64,000 nucleotides of DNA from Paracoccus alcaliphilus (GCF_028553725.1 NZ_CP067124.1:558001-622000); one strand, 5' to 3'. Shown: positions 53,712 to 62,480, counted from the stretch's first letter. The notes: generated by a model from the sequence alone, not told the origin. Numbers and translations are program-made.

Positions 53712-53741
53712 GGATGGAACTTGCAGCTGCAAGTTCCATCC
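53712..53741. repeat. 30-bp perfect palindrome
   Basis: GGATGGAACTTGCAG is followed directly by its exact complement CTGCAAGTTCCATCC with no spacer. It is too symmetrical for chance and has no T run, so it is more like a protein-binding site (operator, resolution or partition site) than a terminator. The next gene starts 235 bases to the right. Confidence 0.85.
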
Positions 53742-53886
53742 ACCTATCACACCGCAAAAAACCTTCCAGAAAGAAAGGGATGCCGGCAGACAGGCGGGGC
53801 TGTCATACATGCAGCATGTCCTGCTGAGTGCCGGGGTTTTCCGGATGCATGGAACATCCTGCCCTGATCGCATCAACTCCGGAACC

Positions 53887-53895
53887 TGTGGATAA
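53887..53895 (-). promoter_or_regulatory. DnaA box
   Basis: TGTGGATAA on the plus strand, i.e. TTATCCACA on the minus strand, a perfect DnaA box. It lies inside a 7-bp inverted repeat ACCTGTG ... CACAGGT (53884-53909). Confidence 0.5.
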
Positions 53896-53975
53896 CCCAG
53901 CTCACAGGTCTATCCGTATGCCAAACCGGAAATATCTGCCCCGCCAGGCAATACCGCCTGACGAAAGGAAATCAC

Positions 53976-54326
53976 ATGTCGAAACAACAGATCAACATGG
54001 ACCAGGTCGAACGGCTTCGCGCATCGCTGAGCGAAGCGCCGCCAAAGCCAAAAGATGGTTATATGGTCCGCGAGGTCGTCGGGGAACTTGCACCACTGCT
54101 GCTTGATATGCGCAAAAAAGGGCATAATCTTGTCGATATCGCCGCATATTTCGTTCAGCATGATATCATTGTCAGTGCAAGCACACTCGGCTCATATCTG
54201 CGCGACCACGACCGCAAAGGCAGCACACAGAAGGAAAGGCCCCAGAACGCCCGGCGGAGGAGTGCCAAGGCGGCACCGGTGCCGCTGGTCGCGGAACCCG
54301 AAGCGCAGGCCCTGCCCCCGGGTTGA
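53976..54326 (+). CDS. small plasmid-type HTH-like protein
   Basis: A 116-residue protein. The middle (VVGELAPLLLDMRKKGHNLV, DIAAYFVQHDIIVSASTLGS, YLRDHDRK) has the pattern of a helix-turn-helix domain found in many small plasmid proteins, including MobC/TraK-like accessory factors; the tail is basic and Pro/Ala-rich. It starts at 53976 after AAAGGAAATC and ends before a good terminator, so it is a single-gene unit. A DNA-binding role in transfer or plasmid control is inference. Confidence 0.6.
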   Translation: MSKQQINMDQVERLRASLSEAPPKPKDGYMVREVVGELAPLLLDMRKKGHNLVDIAAYFVQHDIIVSASTLGSYLRDHDRKGSTQKERPQNARRRSAKAAPVPLVAEPEAQALPPG

Positions 54327-54340
54327 ACACTGACAGAACA

Positions 54341-54362
54341 AGCGGGGCGGATGCCCCGCTTA
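54341..54362 (+). terminator. hairpin terminator
   Basis: AAGCGGGGC, loop GGAT, GCCCCGCTT; a 9-bp perfect stem, 14 bases after the stop at 54326. The T run is poor. Confidence 0.6.
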
Positions 54363-54550
54363 TGATCATTCCGGGGTTCCCGGATCTTGGGGGATATCGT
54401 CGGGCGGCGATGCACCGACATGGCGCGACTCCTCCCGGAGTGAAGGTATCCGGGTAGGAACCAGATGTCCCACGCCTGACGGACAGGCGTTGGGCACCGG
54501 TTGCCGGTCCTGCCTTGAAGAGGTGATGGGCTCCACCTACTCTTCGCTTC

Positions 54551-54720
54551 ATGAAAGCCCCGGAAAAATCCGCTGATCGCGACGCTGGCGCAGGCGCGCT
54601 GCGGGCGGGCGCGAAGCACAATCGCGGACTGATCCTCAACACAGCGATGGCGGCATTCCTGCGTGACGGCATCAACAGGATCTCCCGCGATGCCGGCGTT
54701 GGGCGTTCGAGTTCCGGACA
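54551..54720 (+). pseudogene. TetR-type regulator, degraded N-terminus
   Basis: The frame KHNRGLILNTAMAAFLRDGI, then ISRDAGVGR, resembles the first helices of a TetR-family DNA-binding domain with several residues lost. It then goes out of register and no ligand-binding domain follows. It lies just before the Gfo/Idh-type gene, which it may once have regulated. Confidence 0.45.
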
Positions 54721-54929
54721 TCGCACTGACCCACACTTGCCGGACCCTTGTCATCATCACTGGCGCATCTCTCGCGCACGCCCTCACCGGGGCGCCGCCT
54801 CCCTCTGCGAACAGGTTCAGGATTATGAAACGCCGCCGGAAGTGATCGCGAAGATACCGTATTACGGCGACCTCGCCCATGGCCCGGCCGCCGATCCACC
54901 CAACCCCATCCGTATATCCGGAGAACCTC

Positions 54930-56021
54930 ATGCCTGACAAACCGATCCGTGTCGGCTTCATCGGCCTCAATCCCGGTATCCATTGGGCGGCGACGGCCCA
55001 TATCCCGGCGATCAAGGCGCTGACGGCGGATTTTCACGTGGTCGGCGTGGCCAATACCAGCCTTGCCAGCGCCCGAAACGCCGCAGATGCCTTCGGCCTG
55101 CCGCATGCGTTCGAGGACGCGCAGGCGCTGGTCGCCTCGCCCGAGGTCGATCTTGTCGTCGTCACCGTCAAGGTGCCCCATCGCCATGCTTTGGTCGCGG
55201 CGGCGCTGGAGACGGGTAAGCATGTCTATTGCGAATGGCCGCTCGGCAATGGTCTGGCCGAGGCGCAGGAGCTTGCGGATCTCGCTGAGGCGAAAGGCGT
55301 GGTCGCGGTGGCGGGTACGCAGATGCGGGCCGCGCCCGAGGTCGAATATCTGCGCCAGCTGATCGCGGATGGCTATGTCGGCGAGGTCCTCTCGACCACG
55401 CTGATCGGCAGCGGCGGCCAGTGGGGCGCCGAAACCGACGCCGCCCATGGCTATCTTTATGACAGGAACAACGGGGCGACGCTGCTGAGCATCCCTCTGG
55501 GCCATACGCTGGCCGGCCTGCAGGAGGTTCTGGGCGGATTCGGTGCGATATCGGCGCGGCTGATCAATCGCCGCGAAACCGTTCATGTCACGGACACGGG
55601 CCAGACGATCCCGGTCACCACCCCCGATCAGGTTCTGGTGCAGGGCGCGCTGCAAAGCGGCGCGGCAATCTCGATACATTATCGCGGCGGCATGTCCCGC
55701 GGCACTAACCTGCTGTGGGAGATCAACGGGACGCAAGGCGACATCCAGGTGACCGGCGCGTCCGGCCATGGCCAAATCGTGCAGCTGTCGATCCGGGGCG
55801 GCAATGGCGATGCGAGCGGACTGACCCCGCTGGTGCCCCCCGCCTCGGCTTATGAGGGCTGGCCGGACAATTCGACCGTACGCAATGTCGCCCGCCTCTA
55901 TGCGCGGATCGCGGAAGATATCCGCAAAGGCACCCGCACCGCCCCCAGCTTCCGCGATGCCGTTGCCCTGCATGAGGTGATCGACAGGATCGAACAGGCC
56001 GCAGCACGCGAACCGCAATGA
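54930..56021 (+). CDS. Gfo/Idh/MocA-family protein, Gal80-like
   Basis: A 363-residue protein with an NAD(P)-binding Rossmann start (PIRVGFIGLNPGIHWAATAH) and the family's C-terminal sheet domain (GATLLSIPLGHTLAGLQEVL). Most members have E-K-P with a catalytic Lys; here the site reads YCEWPLGNG (residues about 100-108), so the Lys is replaced by Trp, as in the Gal80-like subgroup. It may bind NAD(P) without normal dehydrogenase activity, or use another residue. Start at 54930 (MPDKPIRV). Confidence 0.8.
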   Translation: MPDKPIRVGFIGLNPGIHWAATAHIPAIKALTADFHVVGVANTSLASARNAADAFGLPHAFEDAQALVASPEVDLVVVTVKVPHRHALVAAALETGKHVYCEWPLGNGLAEAQELADLAEAKGVVAVAGTQMRAAPEVEYLRQLIADGYVGEVLSTTLIGSGGQWGAETDAAHGYLYDRNNGATLLSIPLGHTLAGLQEVLGGFGAISARLINRRETVHVTDTGQTIPVTTPDQVLVQGALQSGAAISIHYRGGMSRGTNLLWEINGTQGDIQVTGASGHGQIVQLSIRGGNGDASGLTPLVPPASAYEGWPDNSTVRNVARLYARIAEDIRKGTRTAPSFRDAVALHEVIDRIEQAAAREPQ

Positions 56022-56127
56022 CCTGACACCGTAATCGGGATCCGGAGGCGGTGCGCCGTCGGGCGACATCCGCATCTTCGGGCACGCCCTCATCACAGCC
56101 GCCAACCGGCCGGGAGCGCATGGAACA

Positions 56128-56643
56128 ATGCAGGCCCTGGACTTTTCGGACCGGCCACCTCGGACCCGGAAACCCGCCACGCGCCTCGTCTTTCCCCTCG
56201 GCCTGACCGTCGCTATCACCTCAGCGGCTCTGGCCGGGCCGCAATCGGACCACTATATCGACGACCGCTCCTCGCCCGAGCGGGTCATCATCTCGCTCTA
56301 TAACGCCGTCAACCGGCAGGAATATCTGCGTGCCTGGAGCTATTTCAACCCGGAAACCGGCCCGCCTCTGGCCACATTCACCGAGGGCTATACGGGGACC
56401 GCACAAGTCGAGCTGCGCACCGAAGGCGCGGCCGGTTCAATCCATGCCATGGTGCCGCTGGTCCTGAAGGCCACAGACACCGACGGCTCGAGGAAGGTGT
56501 TCACCGGCTGCTATCACCTGACGCAGGTCCAGCCCGCCGCGCAGACCACGCTGCCCTTTCGCCCGATCCTGATCGATGATGGCAGGCTGGAGGAAAGCGA
56601 TACCCCCTTCCCCGAGGCGATGGGCCAATGCGACACGCCCTGA
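56128..56643 (+). CDS. hypothetical exported protein
   Basis: A 171-residue protein with an N-terminal basic stretch and hydrophobic segment (RLVFPLGLTVAITSAALAGP), probably a signal peptide. The mature part includes SPERVIISLYNAVNRQEYLR and AWSYFNPETGPPLATF, which looks like an NTF2-like or DUF fold, and ends with a Cys pair (TGCYHLTQV and MGQCDTP). No known function. It stands 106 bases behind the Gfo/Idh gene. Confidence 0.6.
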   Translation: MQALDFSDRPPRTRKPATRLVFPLGLTVAITSAALAGPQSDHYIDDRSSPERVIISLYNAVNRQEYLRAWSYFNPETGPPLATFTEGYTGTAQVELRTEGAAGSIHAMVPLVLKATDTDGSRKVFTGCYHLTQVQPAAQTTLPFRPILIDDGRLEESDTPFPEAMGQCDTP

Positions 56644-56714
56644 ACCGGCCAAACGTGAGGAGCAGGAGATAGCAAACTTGCCGCAAACAGGAGCAGCGGG
56701 CCAATCATCAAGAG

Positions 56715-56881
56715 TTTTATCGAGAAGGCGATCTGTCCAGTGCGGGTCTGCAGATCAACCACATGCCGGATTCCGGCAAATGGCACGACCCCGCGCGTCA
56801 GAAACACATACGCATAGTCGGCCATGTCGAGGATCGCCATCATCTCGCACTGGCCGACGATATCCGCTTCCGCTGGTGGAG
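56715..56881 (+). pseudogene. truncated paralogue of the GIY-YIG/zinc-ribbon protein
   Basis: The frame FYREGDLSSAGLQINHMPDS, then GKWHDPARQKHIRIVGHVED and RHHLALADD, aligns with residues 5-55 of the protein at 58532 (LDLSQAGLQIIDMPIPGAWH and onward). It then loses homology and lacks all zinc-ribbon and nuclease parts. There is no start codon with an RBS. It is a remnant of an older copy of the same gene. Confidence 0.6.
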
Positions 56882-56882
56882 G

Positions 56883-57092
56883 TCAGTCTTGCAGACTGTG
56901 GTGCGCTTCGGCGTCGGCCCATCCGCAGGTATAGGCTTCCTCAAGGGCGGCCCGGATCGCCAATATCCCCGTGTCGATGAAGTCGGCACTGTCGCTGCCC
57001 TGCCCGGTCAGGGGGTCTTTGCGGTCTCTCAGCTGGTGGAAGTGGGTTCTGGCGATTCTTTCCAGGGTAGTGCGGGTGGCTTGTTCGTCCAT
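56883..57092 (-). CDS. DUF6900-like small plasmid protein
   Basis: A 69-residue acidic helical protein (DEQATRTTLERIARTHFHQL, DSADFIDTGILAIRAALEEA). It resembles DUF6900 proteins, small plasmid genes with the pattern TLERIA...DSxDF...xxIRxALExAY. Function is unknown. No regulatory element was recognised. Confidence 0.55.
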   Translation of the reverse strand: MDEQATRTTLERIARTHFHQLRDRKDPLTGQGSDSADFIDTGILAIRAALEEAYTCGWADAEAHHSLQD

Positions 57093-57556
57093 GTCAGTCT
57101 CTCCATCTCCGGCGATTCGACCTTGGGTGGTTTTCCCTACCTGTACCTACGCGCGTCAAGCAAGCGCTGTTCAATCCCAGATTGTGTCTTGAAAGTAGTG
57201 AAACTTGAAGGAAGCGCACTCCTGGGGTGAACAACCCCCCATGCAACTGGCTGCGGCAACCGCCAAAGAGATCACGCCATGAACCAGCCGTATATTGATC
57301 GATTTCTGTCCGGCCGCGCCGTGGAGTTTGTCCCACGCACGACCGGATGCATGAGCCCCCGACCTTAGCTTGATGCATGCCTATCCGGCTTCAAGGATCA
57401 AAAGCTTTGACCCGGAGGAACTGATGGAAATCCTTCGGCATACCGGCGTTCCGGACAGGTTTTCAGAGGAATTAGTTCCTTGACTGATAAAGAGTTCGCC
57501 CCGATCCAGAAGCACCAATCAAACCGGTTATGCCTGCCCTATAGCCGAAATACCTT
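57093..57556. other. about 460 bp without a supportable gene
   Basis: Short frames only. An ATG at about 57278 opens a frame of some 35 codons with no recognisable product. No terminator, EcfG element or repeat was found. Confidence 0.4.
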
Positions 57557-57745
57557 TCAGTGCTTCTTGCCGAGTTCCCGCTTCAGAAAGTCTTCCATGA
57601 CGCGACGAATGACCTCGGGGCGAGTCGGCAGATCGTCGAGCGTCCGCCGGTAGTTGTCGATCTGGCGGATCATCTCGCGCTCCATCCTGATCATGACCGG
57701 CTCTGTGTCCGCGACCGGTCTGCCCATCTTTTTTTTCTCAGCCAT
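57557..57745 (-). CDS. ribbon-helix-helix (CopG-like) regulator
   Basis: A 62-residue protein: GRPVADTEPVMIRMEREMIR (the beta-strand with alternating residues) and QIDNYRRTLDDLPTRPEVIR with a helix VMEDFLKRELG. This is the RHH pattern of plasmid copy-number or antitoxin regulators. It is divergently transcribed from the gene at 57871; three ATTACA-like 8-bp-spaced repeats in the shared upstream region are good operator candidates, so it probably regulates itself and its neighbour. Confidence 0.75.
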   Translation of the reverse strand: MAEKKKMGRPVADTEPVMIRMEREMIRQIDNYRRTLDDLPTRPEVIRRVMEDFLKRELGKKH

Positions 57746-57767
57746 GGATAATCCTTTGCAATACTGC

Positions 57768-57796
57768 TTGACTTTTCGATTACAGCATTACATAAT
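57768..57796 (+). promoter_or_regulatory. sigma-70-type promoter with RHH operator repeats
   Basis: TTGACT (57768-57773), 17-base spacer, CATAAT (57791-57796). Repeats ATTACAGC, ATTACATA, ATTAACGG overlap it at 8-bp spacing, a typical RHH operator period. Confidence 0.6.
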
Positions 57797-57870
57797 TAAC
57801 GGGCGAGCGCAAGAGATCCTACCCTCTCGCGCCGCCCTGACCACAACGATCTCGGATAAGGAGACCGATC

Positions 57871-58395
57871 ATGGCTGAAGCCAGTCCTACCACGCCGCAT
57901 GCGGCGCCGAAAGGCGCGACCGCTTTCACCCACACGACCACCTCGCGCCGGTTCTCCGAGCTTCTGGGCACGCTTGCGCAGGCCATCGTGGCCGAGCGCG
58001 ACATCGCGCATATCTGGAGCCATGATCCGGCATTCCGCGACTGGCGCGATGAATCCGAACTGCTCTGGCAACGTGCGGCCGAAGAGGCAGCGGCTGTCTT
58101 CGACGGCCCGGTTCTGCGCCCCGCGGACCGGGTGCTGATCCGCGCGGCACGGATCCTGCACTATGCCCTCGGCTGCGAACGCCCTGCGGAATATGACGCC
58201 GCCGTCGCCGATCTGGCCGCCTGCAGCGAGTCGCTCGCCCTGCGGCGCGAGAATGCCGTCACAGGACGCACATATCAGTTGCTGCGGATGGCCGAGGCGC
58301 GGCTGGCGGAGATCGGCGATCTCGAGATGATCCCCACCGCATCCGATCCGGACTTGCAGGACGGTCTCGACGACTGGCCACCCATCGCCTGCTGA
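57871..58395 (+). CDS. hypothetical plasmid protein
   Basis: A 174-residue, mostly helical soluble protein (SRRFSELLGTLAQAIVAERD, WRDESELLWQRAAEEAAAVF, LIRAARILHYALGCERPAEY). No motif I know. Good start with AAGGAG upstream and a sigma-70-type promoter. It begins a run of same-direction genes (57871-63305) that appear to be a plasmid backbone block. Confidence 0.6.
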   Translation: MAEASPTTPHAAPKGATAFTHTTTSRRFSELLGTLAQAIVAERDIAHIWSHDPAFRDWRDESELLWQRAAEEAAAVFDGPVLRPADRVLIRAARILHYALGCERPAEYDAAVADLAACSESLALRRENAVTGRTYQLLRMAEARLAEIGDLEMIPTASDPDLQDGLDDWPPIAC

Positions 58396-58531
58396 TCCGG
58401 CACCGATCCGCACCCCACCCTGAATGCACTCTCTGATCATGGCGCGCCCTTGCGCGCGCCATGCGGGATGCGGCGGCACCGCATCCAACCTTTTCCTTTT
58501 TCCAGAATCCCCACATCCGGGAGGATACCCC

Positions 58532-59470
58532 ATGACCAAAGCATATCGTAAAAACACCAGGCTGGACCTGTCCCAAGCGGGTCTGCAGATCATCGACATG
58601 CCGATCCCGGGCGCATGGCACGACCTTGCGCGTCAGAAGGGCATGACCATCGTCGCCCGGGTACAGGATCGCTATCATCTCGCGCTGGCTTGCGACGCTT
58701 GCGGCAAGCCGAGCCGCCACAAGATCTCGGCGCTGCGCGTCTGTCAGCCGCAATGCCCGCATTGCCTCGAATCTCAGTGGCAGGCGGATGCCGAGCGGGC
58801 AGGACTGACATTCCTGCGCCGCGATCCCGATGACAATATGTACAGCTGGTATCGCGCGCCTTGCGGCCATGAGCTACGGCGCCAGCCGGATCGCATGCGC
58901 CAGATTGCTGCCGGAAAGAATGGCTCGCGCTGTGAGATCTGCCATGCCGCGCGCGAAGCGGCGGAGGCCGAGACCTGCGGCTGGTCTCTGCTCGGTCCCG
59001 ATCCCGAAGGCGATGTCTCTTATCGCCTCTATCAGCATGGTTGCGGCCATCAGCAGCGCATCGCGCGAGCCAATATGCAGACGAACCGGTTTGCCTGCAC
59101 AAACTGCGGCACATGCTGGTCTGCCGCGCCAAGCTGGCTCTACCTGTTGCGGATGACATTCCCGGATTTTGGACCCGTAGTCAAATGTGGCTACAGCCGT
59201 GATCCCGCATCCCGGATGCACTTCCAACTCGGCATGTCGACGGATCTTGGCAGCAAGCTGGTCACCCAAATCCCCATGGCGACGGGCCACGACGCGATCC
59301 GCACCGAGAAGCGCCTGCACAGGAAACTCCGACGCACCCACCCGGATTCCGTGCTGCCGCCGGAGATCATCGCCCGACATCTCAATGTTGTCAGCGAGGT
59401 CTACGACGCCGCGTTGGAGCCGATCATCCTTGCCGAACTGACGCGGATCGCAGCCAGCACGCAGACATAG
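58532..59470 (+). CDS. zinc-ribbon protein with C-terminal GIY-YIG (T5orf172-like) nuclease domain
   Basis: A 312-residue protein. The first 210 residues hold repeated Cys pairs (CDACGKPSRH, CQPQCPHCLESQ, CGHELRR, CEICHAA, CGHQQRI, CTNCGTC), several zinc ribbons. The last 100 (WLYLLRMTFPDFGPVVKCGY, SRDPASRMHFQLG, then EKRLHRKLRRTHPDSVLPPE) fit a T5orf172/GIY-YIG-type nuclease, with the paired YLL...KCGYS, Arg and a Glu in EKRLH. It likely cuts or nicks DNA bound by the ribbons. A truncated paralogue lies at 56715. Start at 58532 (GGGAGGA upstream). Confidence 0.7.
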   Translation: MTKAYRKNTRLDLSQAGLQIIDMPIPGAWHDLARQKGMTIVARVQDRYHLALACDACGKPSRHKISALRVCQPQCPHCLESQWQADAERAGLTFLRRDPDDNMYSWYRAPCGHELRRQPDRMRQIAAGKNGSRCEICHAAREAAEAETCGWSLLGPDPEGDVSYRLYQHGCGHQQRIARANMQTNRFACTNCGTCWSAAPSWLYLLRMTFPDFGPVVKCGYSRDPASRMHFQLGMSTDLGSKLVTQIPMATGHDAIRTEKRLHRKLRRTHPDSVLPPEIIARHLNVVSEVYDAALEPIILAELTRIAASTQT

Positions 59471-59617
59471 CGTCAACGCCGCCTGGCGCGTCCGCACATC
59501 TTGTCACGCGCGCCGGGCGACGAGCGGTGAACCACAAATTCCCGGGCCACGCCGAACGGACGCCATCCCATGCGCGGACCAACCGGGCATCCGCGCCGCC
59601 CCCCCCGCAGGACCTGA

Positions 59618-61906
59618 ATGGCCCGGACATCCCGGTTCGAACAGTCATACCTCTTTTCTCAAGGTGATCTCATGCTTCAATGCCTCCCCTTTTCTGTAAA
59701 GGACCACCCCGACTGGATCGGTTATGCCCATGCGTTGATCGCGCGGCAGCGCGACATCCTGCAAGAAGAAGAGGCCGAGATCCGCACCCTCGCCGCTGAA
59801 AGAAAACAGCCTGCACAGCCGGAACTCGACTGGCCGCCCGACAGTCGGGAGCCACGTGACAGCACGGAGCGTGACAAAGAGGTCGTCGCTGATCATGCCC
59901 AAGGTGATGCCACTGCAACCGTGGCGGCGATCAAACGCAGATCGCGCCGGCCGCTCTCGCTCGCCCGCCTGCTGATGCTACTGCGGCTGGCGAGCGTCTT
60001 CGGTTCTGCCGACGCATTTGAAAAGCATCTGAGGGCACATCCTGTTACGGTGCTGCGCGGTTTTGCAACCGGAGACGTGTCCGATGTCGTCCGCATCATC
60101 GGTGATCTCATGGTCCCGGAGCAATGGGAGTGCCTGTCACGAGCCGATTTCCAGAGCTACGCGCCACCCGCCTTCGTTCTGCTGCATCCGGAGGTTCGCC
60201 ACGACAAGATCGAGCCGGCCAGCCTTGTCACCTACGCCGAACGGATCGCGGAGGTCATGGACACCGGCCTTCCCTTGATGCTGCTGATCCCCGACGACGT
60301 GATTCTGCCCGAGGAGCTGCGCCCGATCCTGCCCGAACCAATCACCCTGGCGCTGCTGTCACCCGCGATCCTGCTCTTGGCTTTGGATACATGCTATCCG
60401 GATGCCGGTGTGCTGACCGACAGATCCCTGGCGGATCGTCTCCCCGCTGATCAGGCCATCGCCCGACTGACGCCGCTGGCCTTGCGCCTCGCTTTCGCGG
60501 CACAAGGCATCGAGGAGGCGATCACGCGCCTGGCGCAGGCCGCGCCCAAAGCCGAAGCATCAGTCCCGCATCTCGACCGGATCGCCGACGATAATCCCGC
60601 CCTGCCCGCCGCGCGCCGCATCGTCGCCGACCTGCGCGACTGGCAAGCCGGCGAGGTCGCATGGTCGGAACTGACCCGTTCGCTCTTGCTCTACGGCCCA
60701 CCCGGGACAGGCAAGACATGGCTCGCGCAGGCCATGGCCGCCAGCGCCGGCATCGGCCATGTCAGCGGCAGTTTCGCCGAATGGCAGGCCGCCGGGCATC
60801 TCGGCCATATGCTCGACGCCATGCGCAAGACCTTCGCACGAGCCTTCGCCGCGGCGCCGGCGATCCTCACGATCGACGAGATCGACGCGGTCGGCTCGCG
60901 CAGTGACAGCGATGATCACGCCCGCAATTACCGCGTGCAAGTCGTCAACGCGTTTCTCGAGCAAATGGATGCGATCTCGCGCAAAGAGGGCCTCATCGTC
61001 ATCGGCACCTGCAACAACCCGCAGCGCATCGATCCGGCGATCCTGCGCGCAGGCCGGTTCGATCTTCATATTGAGGTCGGCCGTCCCGGCCCCGATGCAT
61101 TGGCGCAGATCCTGCGCGGCAAGCTGGGCGATGGTTTTGATCCAGGCGGGATCGCCGACCTCGCCCGGGCAGCCTCCGGCTGCACCCCCGCTCAGATCGA
61201 CGCCGCTGTACGAATGGCCCGCTCGCTCTGCCGGGCGGAACGCCGAAATCTGCGTCTGGACGACATCCGCATCGCGCTCGCACTGCCGCCGCAGCATGAC
61301 GGGCTCGACTGGCGCATCGCCCTCCACGAAGCCGGCCATGCGGTGGTCTGCTCCGCGCTGAAGCTCGGTGAGATCACCCGCATCACCCTGACGCCGCAGG
61401 GTGGCGAGATCGCCCGCAAGCTGCCGCACCATCAGACGCTGCTTGCGGATATGGAAGACGAGATTGCTTATACGCTGGCGGGACGTGCCGCAGAACGGCT
61501 GGTCCTCGGCGATGCCTCGGCCGGCGCCGGCGGCGGCGAGGAGTCCGATCTGGCCATCGCAACCCGCATCGCCATCATGATCGAGACGCATTTCGGCCTC
61601 GGATCGCAGGGGCCGATCTGGTCGGGAACCCAGGAGATCGGCAGGCTCGATGCGGCAACGCAGAAGCTGGTCAGAGCGCGGCTTCGGGACAGTGAAGTCC
61701 GGGCTGCCACGATCCTGCGCCAGCACCAAGCGCAGTTGATCGCGATGGCCCAGGAATTGCAGCAGAAACGACATCTCTCCAGCGATGATCTGCGCCGGCA
61801 TGACTTGGGCGGGCGAGGCACCGAATTCGCACACATGCCGCAGGAAAGGCGCGCCGCTGCGCCTCCACTCGTGGAGGGGCCGGTGGCAGAGCCGGATTCC
61901 GACTGA
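59618..61906 (+). CDS. soluble FtsH-like AAA+/M41 metalloprotease
   Basis: 762 residues from 59618; a start at 59672 is also possible. Residues 1-330 are a unique, charged then helical region without any membrane helix. The AAA+ module follows: Walker A GPPGTGKT (360-367), Walker B ILTIDEIDAVGSR, sensor 1 VIGTCNNPQRIDP and arginine finger RAGRFD. An M41 zinc protease domain has HEAGH (570-574) and a third ligand Asp in GGGEESDLAIAT. FtsH is normally membrane-anchored; this is a soluble relative on a plasmid-like block. Substrates are unknown. Confidence 0.85.
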   Translation: MARTSRFEQSYLFSQGDLMLQCLPFSVKDHPDWIGYAHALIARQRDILQEEEAEIRTLAAERKQPAQPELDWPPDSREPRDSTERDKEVVADHAQGDATATVAAIKRRSRRPLSLARLLMLLRLASVFGSADAFEKHLRAHPVTVLRGFATGDVSDVVRIIGDLMVPEQWECLSRADFQSYAPPAFVLLHPEVRHDKIEPASLVTYAERIAEVMDTGLPLMLLIPDDVILPEELRPILPEPITLALLSPAILLLALDTCYPDAGVLTDRSLADRLPADQAIARLTPLALRLAFAAQGIEEAITRLAQAAPKAEASVPHLDRIADDNPALPAARRIVADLRDWQAGEVAWSELTRSLLLYGPPGTGKTWLAQAMAASAGIGHVSGSFAEWQAAGHLGHMLDAMRKTFARAFAAAPAILTIDEIDAVGSRSDSDDHARNYRVQVVNAFLEQMDAISRKEGLIVIGTCNNPQRIDPAILRAGRFDLHIEVGRPGPDALAQILRGKLGDGFDPGGIADLARAASGCTPAQIDAAVRMARSLCRAERRNLRLDDIRIALALPPQHDGLDWRIALHEAGHAVVCSALKLGEITRITLTPQGGEIARKLPHHQTLLADMEDEIAYTLAGRAAERLVLGDASAGAGGGEESDLAIATRIAIMIETHFGLGSQGPIWSGTQEIGRLDAATQKLVRARLRDSEVRAATILRQHQAQLIAMAQELQQKRHLSSDDLRRHDLGGRGTEFAHMPQERRAAAPPLVEGPVAEPDSD

Positions 61907-62007
61907 TCCCGTAAAGCACCGCACCCAATCACATCCCCATCACCATCCCCACAACGATCTGGACCGCAGCGCGATGGTCCAGCCCACAACATTTCAGGAG
62001 GCATCTC

Positions 62008-62466
62008 ATGACCCCGGAACAGTATCGGCAATTCCAGCGCGGCCTCGACGCGATCCGCGAAGCAGAACGTGGCCCAACGGGCGACGCTCTTGCCTCCACA
62101 CCGACCCTCGACCTCTGGCGCGTCCTGATCGACCGGCGCCCATATCCGATGCTGGTACTCTGGGGCGAAGTGTCAGGGCATCCCAAGCTCGGCACGGACA
62201 TGATTACGACCTCCCGGCTGATCGCCCTCAACCGCAACGCCGGCTGGGCGCGCAGCGTGAGCCGATGGTACAAGCTGGGCAGACCATTTGCCGCGTTCGA
62301 AGCCGATTTGGCCAGCAGGATGGGCCAAGCCAATGCCAAGCCAGGATCGCTCGTGTTTCATCTGCCCGGCTTTGCAGCCATCGACGACGCGGTGGCGCTG
62401 GAACAAATCCTCGCCGACCATATCGCGCTCATGCGCAGGATCGGCGCAAATCACGGAATTGACTGA
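62008..62466 (+). CDS. DUF6634-like hypothetical protein
   Basis: A 152-residue soluble protein (TPEQYRQFQRGLDAIREAER, TLDLWRVLIDRRPYPMLVLW, VSGHPKLGTDMITTSRLIAL, NAGWARSVSRWYKLGRP). The V-S-G-H-P and GWARSLSRWYxLG patterns fit DUF6634, which I recall as a plasmid/accessory family of unknown role. Start at 62008 with CAGGAGG 8 bases upstream. It lies between the AAA+ protease and the phosphoesterase. Confidence 0.55.
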   Translation: MTPEQYRQFQRGLDAIREAERGPTGDALASTPTLDLWRVLIDRRPYPMLVLWGEVSGHPKLGTDMITTSRLIALNRNAGWARSVSRWYKLGRPFAAFEADLASRMGQANAKPGSLVFHLPGFAAIDDAVALEQILADHIALMRRIGANHGID

Positions 62467-62480
62467 GAGGTGTCCAGAAC

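Noticed and set aside
54672..56219. 515-codon minus-strand ORF
   Set aside because: Shadow of the Gfo/Idh-type gene; no motifs of its own.
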